From the NCBI RefSeq assembly GCF_024320865.1, contig NZ_JANDBD010000010.1:62001-126000 (forward strand): 64,000 bases of DNA, written 5' to 3'. Positions 8,433 through 16,442 of the stretch are shown in pieces; the stretch's first letter is position 1; each line of letters starts with the position of its first letter. The notes below the pieces were generated by a model that was given only the letters and a program-made list of their open reading frames with translations, was not told the origin of the DNA and searched no databases. A program made the position numbers and the translations under genes. Origin of the DNA: Mycolicibacterium arenosum (GTDB taxonomy: Bacteria; Actinomycetota; Actinomycetes; Mycobacteriales; Mycobacteriaceae).

Positions 8433-8831
8433 CTAGGGGCGCAATGCCGCGAGCGCCTCATCGAGCGACTCGTACAGCGGCACGATGTCTGCGATGCCGA
8501 CCAGCTTCAGCGGCCTGCTGGTGGCCGGACCGTCGGCGACGACGCAGAAGCGAGTGCCCTCGTCAGCGGCGTCGTGCGCTGCCACGAGGACACCCATCCC
8601 GGCCGAGGCGAGGAACTCCACGGCGGTGAGGTCGACGACGAGACCCTCCGGCTTATTGGCGACGGCCTTTCGCAACGCGTCCTCGAGTTGAGGCGCGGTG
8701 AGCATATCGACGACTCCGGCGGCGGCGACGACGGCGATCTCGCCGTTCCACGTCTCGGTTACCTCACACGCCGAACCCGACGCAGCGGTCGCGCCGTCAG
8801 TGGATGAGTCGTGTTGTTCGTTCAAGGCCAA
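8433..8831 (-). CDS. STAS-domain anti-sigma factor antagonist
   Basis: A 132-aa SpoIIAA/RsbV-like protein. The STAS domain covers about residues 25-130, with the conserved strand GLVVDLTAVEFLASAGMGVL; the Ser of FLASAG is the expected phosphorylation site for the downstream RsbW-like kinase. The N-terminal 22 residues are a Ser/Thr/Ala-rich tail. The start is TTG 8831; a second TTG at 8825 has better spacing from GAGGG and may be the true start. It probably forms an operon with the kinase gene. Confidence 0.88.
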   Translation of the reverse strand: MALNEQHDSSTDGATAASGSACEVTETWNGEIAVVAAAGVVDMLTAPQLEDALRKAVANKPEGLVVDLTAVEFLASAGMGVLVAAHDAADEGTRFCVVADGPATSRPLKLVGIADIVPLYESLDEALAALRP

Positions 8832-9041
8832 CTTCCCTCTTCAGCCGGCGTCACTGGGTGCTCGCCGGCGTCGATCTCGTGTGCACCTGGCTGAGGCTGA
8901 ACCACCGCACACACGAAACTACCGTGTTGAAACCTAACCGATGGGTGCGTCACCCCGCCGCTCGACCGGCGGTGCGGCGGTACCTTGTCCGTCGGTGCGG
9001 GCACACTGGAGGCGAGCCCCCGCCCGACCAGGAGTCGACCC

Positions 9042-9776
9042 ATGACCGCGCACGCGTCCGTCGGACCGCTGGTCGCCGACGTCGCCGCTGGTCCGGAAGG
9101 CGCGCGGATCGGCGCGTTCTTCGATCTCGACGGCACCCTGGTCTCGGGATTCACCGCCACGGTGCACGCGGGCCATCGCATCCGGACCCGGCAGGCGCGC
9201 ATCGGCGAGGTGGTCGGCGTCATCGAGGCGTCCGTGCGCTATCGAATCGGCCGAATGGAGTTCGAGCGACTCGTCGTGCGGGCGGCGGAGTATCTGCGCG
9301 GCGAGTCGCTCGCCGAACTCGAGCGGCTCGGCGAGTGGCTGTTCACCACGCGAATCGAGGACCGGGTGTTCGCGGCGATGCGGGACGTGGTGCGCGCGCA
9401 TCAGGATCGCGGCCACACCGTGGTGGTCAGTTCATCGGCGCTGACGATCCACGCCGAACCGGTCGCGCGGCACCTCGGCGTCGCCGACGTCATCTGCAAC
9501 CACTTCGAGGTCGACGACCGGGGTGCGCTCACCGGCGGCGTCGTCACGCCGATCGTCTGGGGTGCCAAGAAGGCGGCGGCCGTGCAACGGTTCTGCCTCG
9601 AGCGCGGTATCGACCTGTCGGACAGCCACTTCTACGCCGACGGCGACGAGGACTCGGCGCTGATGCGGCTGGTGGGTCACCCGCGGCCGGTGAATCCGCG
9701 GTCGGGGCTGGCACGCGAAGCCGCGCAGCGCGGCTGGCCGGTGCTCGACGTCAGGGAGCGTCGCCGGACTCGCTGA
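9042..9776 (+). CDS. HAD-IB family hydrolase (SerB-like phosphatase)
   Basis: A 244-aa haloacid dehalogenase superfamily protein. Motif I is FFDLDGTLV (nucleophile Asp28, acid Asp30), motif II is VVVSSSA, the Lys of motif III lies in WGAKKAAAVQRF, and motif IV is YADGDEDSALM. This is the HAD-IB group that includes SerB and PlsC-fused phosphatases; here no acyltransferase domain is attached. ATG 9042 follows GGAG. The upstream 210-bp region holds the divergent STAS promoter and nothing else I can name. The 3' end overlaps the convergent unknown gene by 26 bp. Substrate unknown. Confidence 0.88.
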   Translation: MTAHASVGPLVADVAAGPEGARIGAFFDLDGTLVSGFTATVHAGHRIRTRQARIGEVVGVIEASVRYRIGRMEFERLVVRAAEYLRGESLAELERLGEWLFTTRIEDRVFAAMRDVVRAHQDRGHTVVVSSSALTIHAEPVARHLGVADVICNHFEVDDRGALTGGVVTPIVWGAKKAAAVQRFCLERGIDLSDSHFYADGDEDSALMRLVGHPRPVNPRSGLAREAAQRGWPVLDVRERRRTR

Positions 9777-10401
9777 TGCGCAGCGTCTGGCGCAACCGGC
9801 CGACGAACACCGGCGGGTAGGCGCCCATGCCCGCTTTGCCCATCCACTCGTCGGCGAGTTCGGAGTCGCGCAGCCAGTGTCTGGCGTGGACCTCGTCGTC
9901 GATCTCGAACAGCATCATCACCTCGCGCGCGTTGTCGAAGGCGTCGAAGATGAGCAGCTTGCGGACGCCTGCCTCGCGCAGGTCGTCGGCGGTCGCGCGG
10001 ACGTGGCCGATCAGGCTGGTGACGTCGTCGACGGTGGTCACGACGGACACCATCACCTCGGGCGCCGCGGGCGCGGCCTCTCCGACGAGGTCGAGCCGCT
10101 CGACGAGCTCACCGGCGAACACCGCGGGGATGTTTTCGACGCCGACCGCGTCGAACCAGTCGAAGAACACCCGTGACCGCAGGAGTTCGATGACCGTCTC
10201 CCTGGTGTGGATCGCGATCAGCACCATGACCCGGCCGGGATCGCTCGTCGAGCTGTAGACCAGCACGTGGTGGGCACCCATGTCGGCGAGCGCGTCCTGG
10301 CGTTTCTCGAGTAGCGGCCATACGCGTTCGGGGTCCGGGATCCGGTAGTCCGACGAGAGCACCAGGGATTGGCTGAGCCAGTGTGTTGCGGACTGGGTCA
10401 C
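9751..10401 (-). CDS. Uncharacterised protein with two tandem alpha/beta repeats (paralogue of the gene at 55669)
   Basis: A 216-aa protein I cannot assign to a named family. It contains two related halves of about 70 residues: the first holds HHVLVYSSTSDPGRVMVLIA and ends IPAVFAGELVERLDL, the second holds RKLLIFDAFDNAREVMMLFE and ends YPPVFVGRLRQTLRI. Each half looks like a ferredoxin-like beta-alpha-beta-beta unit, as in ABM/EthD proteins. A second full-length relative lies at 55669-56307 next to bacterioferritin genes. Start is GTG 10401. The KstR-like box at 10493-10506 lies between it and the divergent nitronate monooxygenase, so it may be sterol-regulated. No signal peptide or membrane segment. 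Confidence 0.82.
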   Translation of the reverse strand: MTQSATHWLSQSLVLSSDYRIPDPERVWPLLEKRQDALADMGAHHVLVYSSTSDPGRVMVLIAIHTRETVIELLRSRVFFDWFDAVGVENIPAVFAGELVERLDLVGEAAPAAPEVMVSVVTTVDDVTSLIGHVRATADDLREAGVRKLLIFDAFDNAREVMMLFEIDDEVHARHWLRDSELADEWMGKAGMGAYPPVFVGRLRQTLRISESGDAP

Positions 10402-10492
10402 GTGATGTCCTTCGCTGACGCCATCGCGGGGGCTGCGCGATCCCCTGCGACGGTAGTGCCTGTTGTGCTCGGAGGGGTCTCGGGTACTAAAC

Positions 10493-10506
10493 TAGAACAC
10501 GTTTCA
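10493..10506. promoter_or_regulatory. KstR-type operator before the nitronate monooxygenase
   Basis: TAGAACACGTTTCA matches TNNAACNNGTTNNA at all fixed positions. It is 37 bp upstream of ATG 10543 and 92 bp upstream of the divergent start at 10401, so it is best placed to control the monooxygenase. Confidence 0.8.
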
Positions 10507-10542
10507 GTTTTCGCTCGCGTCACGCCGACCTCAGGAGCAGGC

Positions 10543-11676
10543 ATGCACACTCCCCTCTGCGACGAACTCGGCATCGAGTTCCCCATCTTCGCGTTCACCC
10601 ACTGCCGCGACGTCGTCGTGGCAGTGAGCAAGGCCGGCGGCTTCGGCGTGCTCGGCGCCGTCGGCTTCACCCCCGAACAGCTCGAGATCGAGCTCAAGTG
10701 GATCGACGCCAACATCGGCGACCACTCGTACGGCGTCGACATCGTCATCCCGAACAAGTACGAGGGCATGGACTCGACCGACCTCGACCCCGAGGTGTTG
10801 AAGAAGACGCTGAACGACCTGGTGCCTCAGGAGCACATCGATTTCGCCAAGAAGGTGCTCGCCGATCACGGGGTGCCGGTCGAGCACAGTGACGACGACG
10901 CAATGGGGCTGCTGGGCTGGACCGAGGCGACCGCGACGCCCCAGGTCGAGGTCGCGCTCCAGCACCCGAAGTGCACGTTGATCGCCAACGCTCTCGGCAC
11001 TCCGCCGGTGGAGATGATCAAGCACATCCACGCCGAGGGCCGCAAGGTCGCCGCGCTGTGTGGATCGCCGTCGCAAGCGAAGAAGCACGCCGAGGCCGGC
11101 GTGGACATCATCATCGCCCAGGGCGGCGAGGCGGGTGGACACTGCGGCGAGATCGGCTCGATCGTGCTGTGGCCGCAGGTCGTCAAGGCGGTGGCACCGG
11201 TACCGGTGCTGGCCGCAGGCGGCATCGGCAGCGGGCAGCAGATCGCCGCGGCCCTGGCGCTCGGCGCGCAGGGCGCGTGGACCGGTTCGCAGTGGGTCAT
11301 GGTCGAAGAGTCCGAGCACACCGAGGTGCAGCACGCCGCGTACGCCAAAGCCGAAAGCCGCGACACCGTGCGCAGCCGCTCCTTCACCGGCAAGCCGGCG
11401 CGCATGCTGCGCAACGAGTGGACTGAGGCGTGGGAGCAGGAAGGCAACCCCAAACCGCTCGGAATGCCGTTGCAGTACATGGTGTCCGGCATGGCCGTCG
11501 CCGCTACGCACAAGTACCCCAACGAGAGTGTCGACGTCGCGTTCAACCCGATCGGTCAGGTGGTCGGCCAGTTCACGAAGGTCGAGAAGACGTCGGCGGT
11601 GATCGAGCGCTGGGTGCAGGAGTACCTGGAAGCGACGGGCCGGCTCGCCGACCTCAACGAGGCCGCCTCCGTGTAG
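10543..11676 (+). CDS. Nitronate monooxygenase / 2-nitropropane dioxygenase-like FMN enzyme
   Basis: A 377-aa FMN-dependent TIM-barrel protein. The signature phosphate-binding glycines are in VSKAGGFGVLGAVG at the N-terminus, IIAQGGEAGGHCGE carries the active-site His, and VPVLAAGGIGSGQQIAAAL is the C-terminal FMN phosphate loop. From memory it is very close to M. tuberculosis Rv1894c. ATG 10543 is preceded by CAGGAG. Members oxidise alkyl nitronates or reduce enone-like substrates; in steroid degraders relatives act on ring intermediates. The upstream KstR-like box supports a sterol-linked role but the true substrate is unknown. Confidence 0.92.
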   Translation: MHTPLCDELGIEFPIFAFTHCRDVVVAVSKAGGFGVLGAVGFTPEQLEIELKWIDANIGDHSYGVDIVIPNKYEGMDSTDLDPEVLKKTLNDLVPQEHIDFAKKVLADHGVPVEHSDDDAMGLLGWTEATATPQVEVALQHPKCTLIANALGTPPVEMIKHIHAEGRKVAALCGSPSQAKKHAEAGVDIIIAQGGEAGGHCGEIGSIVLWPQVVKAVAPVPVLAAGGIGSGQQIAAALALGAQGAWTGSQWVMVEESEHTEVQHAAYAKAESRDTVRSRSFTGKPARMLRNEWTEAWEQEGNPKPLGMPLQYMVSGMAVAATHKYPNESVDVAFNPIGQVVGQFTKVEKTSAVIERWVQEYLEATGRLADLNEAASV

Positions 11677-11721
11677 TCCCCCCAGGGCCTCTCCTTTGCG
11701 TCTGTTCGGCGAGGCGCCGGC

Positions 11722-11741
11722 TATGTATGCTGCTCTACATA
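11722..11741. promoter_or_regulatory. Palindromic operator abutting a TetR start codon
   Basis: TATGTA (11722-11727) and TACATA (11736-11741) form a perfect inverted repeat with an 8-bp spacer, ending one base before the ATG at 11742. This is a likely autoregulatory site for the TetR protein, controlling the oxidoreductase operon behind it. Confidence 0.65.
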
Positions 11742-12302
11742 ATGCCGAGTCCACGCGAACGGATGGTCATCTCCACCGCGCTGCTGATCCGCGAGCGCGG
11801 CGCACACTCGACCGCGATCTCCGACGTGCTCGAGCACAGCGGCGCGCCGCGCGGATCCGCGTACCACTACTTCCCCGGTGGCCGCACCCAACTGCTCTGC
11901 GAGGCGGTCGACTACGCCGCAGAGTTCACCGCCAACCGGATCGCCCGTGCGGCGACGAGCCTGGAGGCCGTCGATGTCGTCGTCGACGGGTTCCGGTCTC
12001 AGCTCCTCGACTCCGACTACCGCGCCGGCTGTCCGGTCGTCGCCGTCGCGGTGGAGGCCGACAACCCGGCTGTGATCGAGCGCGCCGCAGCGGCCTTCAT
12101 CCGCTGGACCGGCCTCATCGTCGCGCGACTGATCGCCGACGGGGTCGACGCTGAACGGGCAGAGGAGCTCGCGATGCTCCTCACGACGTCGGTCGAGGGC
12201 GCCATCGTCGTCGCGAGGTCGACGCGTGACGTCACACCCCTGGACCTGATTCACCGGCAGTTGCGCGCGATCGTGCGCGCCGAGACGAGGAGCCCCCTGT
12301 GA
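11742..12302 (+). CDS. TetR family regulator (LmrA/YxaF-like)
   Basis: A 186-aa regulator. The DNA-binding domain occupies residues 6-52 (STAISDVLEHSGAPRGSAYH, then YFPGGRTQLLCEAV), typical of the LmrA/YxaF subgroup whose turn contains PRGSxYHYFPGG. I chose ATG 11742 rather than the in-frame ATG 11727 because the latter would put part of the operator inside the gene. The stop overlaps the GTG start of the molybdopterin oxidoreductase by 4 bp, so the two are translationally coupled and the regulator probably governs that enzyme. Confidence 0.9.
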   Translation: MPSPRERMVISTALLIRERGAHSTAISDVLEHSGAPRGSAYHYFPGGRTQLLCEAVDYAAEFTANRIARAATSLEAVDVVVDGFRSQLLDSDYRAGCPVVAVAVEADNPAVIERAAAAFIRWTGLIVARLIADGVDAERAEELAMLLTTSVEGAIVVARSTRDVTPLDLIHRQLRAIVRAETRSPL

Positions 12303-14548
12303 GCACGACGACCACCGGCGAATGGCAGGCGACGGCCTGCATCCTCTGCGAGTGCAACTGCGGCATCGTCGTTCAACTCGAGGACCGCACGATCGCGAAG
12401 ATCCGCGGCGACAGGGAACACCCCGCGTCGCAGGGATACACCTGCAACAAGGCGCTGCGTCTCGATCACTACCAGAACAACCGCAACCGGCTGACCTCAC
12501 CGCTGCGCAGACGCCCCGACGGGTCCTACGAGGAGATCGACTGGGACACCGCGATCGCCGAGATCGCCGAGGGCTTCGCCCGGATTCGCGACGAACACGG
12601 CGGCGACAAGATCTTCTACTACGGCGGTGGCGGCCAGGGTAACCACCTCGGTGGCGCGTACAGCGGCGCCTTCCTCAAGGCGGTCGGCGCGCGCTACCGC
12701 TCGAATGCGTTGGCGCAGGAGAAGACCGGTGAATTCTGGATCGACTCGCAACTGTACGGCGGCCACACCCGCGGCGAGTTCGAGCACGCCGAGGTGTCGG
12801 TGTTCATCGGCAAGAACCCGTGGATGTCGCAGAGTTTCCCTCGCGCCCGCGTCGTCCTCAACGAGATCGCCAAGGATCCGGCGCGCTCGATGATCGTCAT
12901 CGACCCCGTGCTCACGGACACCGCCAAGCTCGCGGACTTCCACCTACGGGTTCGCCCCGGCACCGACGCGTGGTGCCTCGCGGCGCTGGCCGGGGTGCTG
13001 GTGCACGAGGGTCTCTGCGACGAGGAGTTCCTCGCGGCCCACGTCACCGGCGCGGATGCGGTGCGCGCCGTGCTCGCCGACGTGCCGATATCGGAGTACG
13101 CGCAACGCTGCGGTGTCGACGAGTCACTGCTCCGCTCGGCCGCGCGGCGCATCGCGAGTGCGGACAGCGTGTCGGTGTTCGAAGATCTCGGCGTTCAGCA
13201 GGCCCCCAACAGCACGTTGTGCTCCTACCTGAACAAGCTGCTCTGGATCCTCACCGGCAACTTCGCGAAACGCGGTGCGCAGCATCTGCATTCGTCGTTC
13301 GCGCCGCTGTTCACCGTTGGCGGCGTCGGACGCACCCCGGTGACCGGCGCACCGGTGATCTCGGGCCTGGTGCCGTCGAACGTCGTGCCCGACGAGATCC
13401 TCACCGACCACCCCGACCGGTTCCGGGCGATGATCGTCGAGAGCAGCAATCCCGCGCATTCGATCGCGGACTCCGCACGGGTGCGGGAGGCCATGCTCGC
13501 GCTCGATCTGCTGGTCGTCATCGACGTCGCGATGACGGAGACCGCACGGTTGGCTCATTACGTGTTGCCCGCGGCGAGCCAAATCGAGAAGCCCGAGGCG
13601 ACGTTCTTCAACCTCGAGTTCCCGCACAACACCTTCCACCTGCGACACCCGCTGCTGGAACCGCTGCCCGGCACGCTGGCCGAACCCGAGATCTGGGCGC
13701 GGCTGGTGCGCGCGCTCGGTGTGGTCGGGGAAGAGGATCTGCACCCGTTGCGCCGCGCCGCCCGTGCGGGGTTGGCCGCCTACACGACGGCGTTCCTCAC
13801 CGCCGTCGGCGCGAATCCCGCACTGGGACGGGTGCTTCCGTATGTGTTGTACGAGACGTTGGGGCCAACGCTGCCCGACGGCCTGGCCGGCGCCGCGGCG
13901 CTGTGGGGACTCGCGCAGAAGACCGCGATGACCTATCCGGACGCCGTCCGCCGAGCCGGCCACGCTGACGGCAACGCGCTGTTCGAGGCGATCCTCGCCG
14001 GCCGCTCGGGTGTCACGTTCACCGAGCACGAGTACGACGACGACTACGTGCTGATCGGACACGACGACAAGCGCATCGCGGTGGAGATCCCCGAGATGCT
14101 CACCGAGACGGTCGCATTGGCACAGGCGCGCCCGGCGCTTACCACCGAGGAGTTCCCGCTGGTGCTGTCGGCCGGTGAGCGGCGGGCCTACACCGCCAAC
14201 GACATCCTCCGCGACCCGTCTTGGCGCAAACGCGATCCCGAGGGTGCGTTGCGGATCAGCGTCGAGGATGCCGCCGCAACCGGCGTCGGTAACGGTGACC
14301 GCGTCCGCATCACGACGGCCGCCGGTGCCGCCGAGGCCACCGTCGAAGTGAGTGACGTCATGCAGCCGGGACACGTGTCGCTGCCGAACGGCTTCGGGGT
14401 GGACGACGTCGACGCCGACGGGCGAGCCGTCACGCCGGGGGTGGCACCCAACGAACTGACCTCGTCGCAGTGGCGCGACGCCTACGCCGGCACGCCGTGG
14501 CACAAGCACGTGCCCGCGCGGATCGAACGGATGGCCGCGGGCGATTAG
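12299..14548 (+). CDS. Molybdopterin-dependent oxidoreductase (formate dehydrogenase/BisC superfamily)
   Basis: A 749-aa single-subunit member of the DMSO reductase superfamily. The N-terminal [4Fe-4S] motif is visible: Cys14, Cys17, Cys21 and Cys49 (ACILCECNCG and GYTCNKA). The molybdopterin domain follows (FYYGGGGQGNHLGGAYSGAF, FIGKNPWMSQSFPRARVVL) and the C-terminal dinucleotide-binding barrel begins near residue 620 (EFPLVLSAGERRAYTANDIL). At the usual Mo-ligand position I see no Cys or selenocysteine codon. No Tat signal, so it is cytoplasmic. No electron-transfer subunit is adjacent. Substrate unknown; formate is possible but not shown. Confidence 0.88.
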   Translation: MSTTTTGEWQATACILCECNCGIVVQLEDRTIAKIRGDREHPASQGYTCNKALRLDHYQNNRNRLTSPLRRRPDGSYEEIDWDTAIAEIAEGFARIRDEHGGDKIFYYGGGGQGNHLGGAYSGAFLKAVGARYRSNALAQEKTGEFWIDSQLYGGHTRGEFEHAEVSVFIGKNPWMSQSFPRARVVLNEIAKDPARSMIVIDPVLTDTAKLADFHLRVRPGTDAWCLAALAGVLVHEGLCDEEFLAAHVTGADAVRAVLADVPISEYAQRCGVDESLLRSAARRIASADSVSVFEDLGVQQAPNSTLCSYLNKLLWILTGNFAKRGAQHLHSSFAPLFTVGGVGRTPVTGAPVISGLVPSNVVPDEILTDHPDRFRAMIVESSNPAHSIADSARVREAMLALDLLVVIDVAMTETARLAHYVLPAASQIEKPEATFFNLEFPHNTFHLRHPLLEPLPGTLAEPEIWARLVRALGVVGEEDLHPLRRAARAGLAAYTTAFLTAVGANPALGRVLPYVLYETLGPTLPDGLAGAAALWGLAQKTAMTYPDAVRRAGHADGNALFEAILAGRSGVTFTEHEYDDDYVLIGHDDKRIAVEIPEMLTETVALAQARPALTTEEFPLVLSAGERRAYTANDILRDPSWRKRDPEGALRISVEDAAATGVGNGDRVRITTAAGAAEATVEVSDVMQPGHVSLPNGFGVDDVDADGRAVTPGVAPNELTSSQWRDAYAGTPWHKHVPARIERMAAGD

Positions 14549-15099
14549 CCGAACAGCAGATCCGACGCGCGCTGCGCTGTCTCGTCGCGTGTGCGTCCCG
14601 GATGGTCGGCCGCGATGAAGTGGTTGCCGATGAGAAGCGAAAATGCCAGCAGTGCAGTGGCTTCCACGTCATCGGCACTGGCTCCGCGGCGAATCTCGGC
14701 GATCCGGGACCGCAGATAGTCCATTCGGCGATTGTCGACGCGCCGCAACCGGTCGGCGACGGCGGCGTCGCGACGAGCCCAGTCCCGGACTGCCAGATCG
14801 ACGGGTAGCAGCTCCGCCGAGAACGTCAGCAGCCCCGCCTTCGTCGCTCGGGTGCGAGCGTCGCCACCCTCGCGCTCCACGCGCTCGAGCACTTCGTCGG
14901 TGCTCCTGCTCTCCCATGCGGCGAGCAGCGCGTCCAGGAGTGCGGCCCGGTCGGCGAACTGGTGGTAGAAACCGCCTCTGGTCACGCCGAGGGTCTGGGC
15001 GAGCGCGTCGATGCGTACCGCGTCGGGCCCGCCGTCGGCGAGTGCGGCCAGGCCGGCGTCGATCCACGACTCGCGGGTTGTTCGCGTCGGTGCCGGCAC
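14545..15099 (-). CDS. TetR family transcriptional regulator
   Basis: A 184-aa TetR protein starting at GTG 15099 behind AGAGGA. The helix-turn-helix is RIDALAQTLGVTRGGFYHQF followed by DRAALLDALL. The longer open frame upstream was rejected because it runs over the divergent gene and its operator. The protein is divergent from the gene at 15160, with the palindrome at 15147-15162 in between. It ends 4 bp inside the convergent oxidoreductase gene. Confidence 0.9.
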   Translation of the reverse strand: MPAPTRTTRESWIDAGLAALADGGPDAVRIDALAQTLGVTRGGFYHQFADRAALLDALLAAWESRSTDEVLERVEREGGDARTRATKAGLLTFSAELLPVDLAVRDWARRDAAVADRLRRVDNRRMDYLRSRIAEIRRGASADDVEATALLAFSLLIGNHFIAADHPGRTRDETAQRASDLLFG

Positions 15100-15146
15100 G
15101 GTTGTCCTCTCCGCAGATCGTCCGTTGACACTACGGCGAGCGCAAG

Positions 15147-15162
15147 CATACAGTTGTGTATG
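15147..15162. promoter_or_regulatory. Perfect palindrome over the start codon of the gene at 15160
   Basis: CATACA-GTTG-TGTATG is a 6-4-6 inverted repeat whose last three bases are the ATG of the downstream gene. It is a likely TetR operator for the divergent regulator. Confidence 0.65.
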
Positions 15163-15687
15163 GATCAAGACCGGGCGGAACGACTTCCGGGCGCTTTCGG
15201 ACGGGCCTACACGACGGCGTCCGCCCGTCAGGTTCCAGTGCCGGACTTCGTGCCGCGTCTCAGCCTGCTGCCGCGGGTCGACTACGCCGACGCGTTCGTC
15301 GTGGCCGTCGGCGCGCACCCGGATCGCAGCGCCGAGCAGTGGGCCAGAGCCATCCTCGAGGACACCGGTGAGACCACGCAGCTGCGCCTGGCGTGGACGG
15401 CGCTCGGACTGCGCGTCGACGACGACAGCGGAGTGGCGGGCTGGCGGATCCGCCGCAACGATCCCGATACCGTGCTGCTCGGGGCGGATTCGCGGGTCGG
15501 GATGCCCGGCGAGTTGCTCGTCGCCCTGCGAGGTGACGACCTCGTCTTCGCGACGATGCTCAGCCACCGGACGCCCGTGACGCGGCCGGTGTGGGCCGCG
15601 GTCGTGCCGGGGCACGTCGCGAAGGTCCGTCACCTGCTCACGAGAGCGGGCGGTTCAACCGACTCGGCCGGGTTAGGGCGTCGGTAG
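15160..15687 (+). CDS. Hypothetical protein, DUF2867-like
   Basis: A 175-aa protein starting at ATG 15160. It has an N-terminal tail, then a core with VDYADAFVVAVGAHPDRSAE, WRIRRNDPDTVLLGADSRVG and ELLVALRGDDLVFATMLSHR, resembling DUF2867 proteins of the SRPBCC-like fold (small ligand-binding cavity). No membrane segment or signal peptide. The operator overlapping its start makes it the prime target of the divergent TetR regulator, which suggests it handles the regulator's ligand. Function not known. Confidence 0.75.
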   Translation: MDQDRAERLPGAFGRAYTTASARQVPVPDFVPRLSLLPRVDYADAFVVAVGAHPDRSAEQWARAILEDTGETTQLRLAWTALGLRVDDDSGVAGWRIRRNDPDTVLLGADSRVGMPGELLVALRGDDLVFATMLSHRTPVTRPVWAAVVPGHVAKVRHLLTRAGGSTDSAGLGRR

Positions 15688-16233
15688 CGACGCGGGGGGC
15701 GGCGGCGGGACGGCCGGGTCGGCAGGGGGCGGCAGTGCGGGATCCCGCGGGAACTGCGTCGGCACGTTCGGGCCAGGGGCCTGCTGCGGGATGGGCGTGT
15801 TCATGCCGCGCTGCGACAGTCCCAGGATCAGCGCCTCCTTGCCGCTGATCTCCTGGTTCTGAACCGCGTGCCAGAGGTCCTTCAGGTAGCTCGTGTTAGG
15901 CGAGTCCGCACCGCCCAGCACAGGGTCCATGGTGGCGCCGGGCGGCAGCGCCTCGGGGCTCGGGAGGTGTGGAACGGGACCGGGCGCGACCACCGGGACC
16001 GCCGCGGGATCGAGGGGCGCGGCGGGAGCGGCGGCGTTCACGATCGGAGCGTCGAGCACCGGGGCGGCAGGCACGACGGGCGCAGGCGGTTGCTGCAGCA
16101 TCAGCGGCCCCGGGGCGGGAGGTGGTGGCGGTGCCGGTTCGGCGAGCGCCGTCGCCGGCGCGGCCAGGACGGCGAGTGCGCCTGCTGCGCACCAGCCCGT
16201 CACGGTCAGAAACCTACGGATGTCGACGCTCAT
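15673..16233 (-). CDS. Pro/Ala-rich exported protein
   Basis: A 186-aa protein with a signal peptide (RRFLTVTGWCAAGALAVLAA, cleavage near ATALAEP) followed by a low-complexity Pro/Ala region (residues 35-100), a short folded-looking segment (NTSYLKDLWHAVQNQEISGK, about 113-132) and another Pro-rich tail. It is typical of mycobacterial cell-wall-associated proline-rich proteins. Function unknown. The 3' end overlaps the convergent gene by 15 bp. Confidence 0.82.
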   Translation of the reverse strand: MSVDIRRFLTVTGWCAAGALAVLAAPATALAEPAPPPPPAPGPLMLQQPPAPVVPAAPVLDAPIVNAAAPAAPLDPAAVPVVAPGPVPHLPSPEALPPGATMDPVLGGADSPNTSYLKDLWHAVQNQEISGKEALILGLSQRGMNTPIPQQAPGPNVPTQFPRDPALPPPADPAVPPPPPASLPTP

Positions 16234-16320
16234 CGCGGAAGCCTCTCGGTGTTACTCCAGGGACTGATGGTACTAGGGAAACCATCTCCGCGCGACGCGA
16301 TCACGTTACATCCGGCAAAC

Positions 16321-16334
16321 GAGAACACGTTCCA
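16321..16334. promoter_or_regulatory. KstR-like operator upstream of CYP125
   Basis: GAGAACACGTTCCA matches the KstR consensus except for the first base (G for T). It lies 108 bp upstream of ATG 16443. CYP125 genes are known members of the KstR regulon, which supports the assignment despite the mismatch. Confidence 0.65.
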
Positions 16335-16442
16335 ACTCGGTACTTCGTATGAGTTTCGGGAAGCCGCTCCGAGCAGGCCCAGCCGTGGTGTAGCAATGCG
16401 TAAGGCCACTAGACCGCATCGTCGCGAGGAGTTCCCGACGTC

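Noticed and set aside
12299..14548. Selenocysteine codon in the molybdopterin oxidoreductase
   Set aside because: No in-frame TGA occurs in the gene and no SECIS-like hairpin was apparent.
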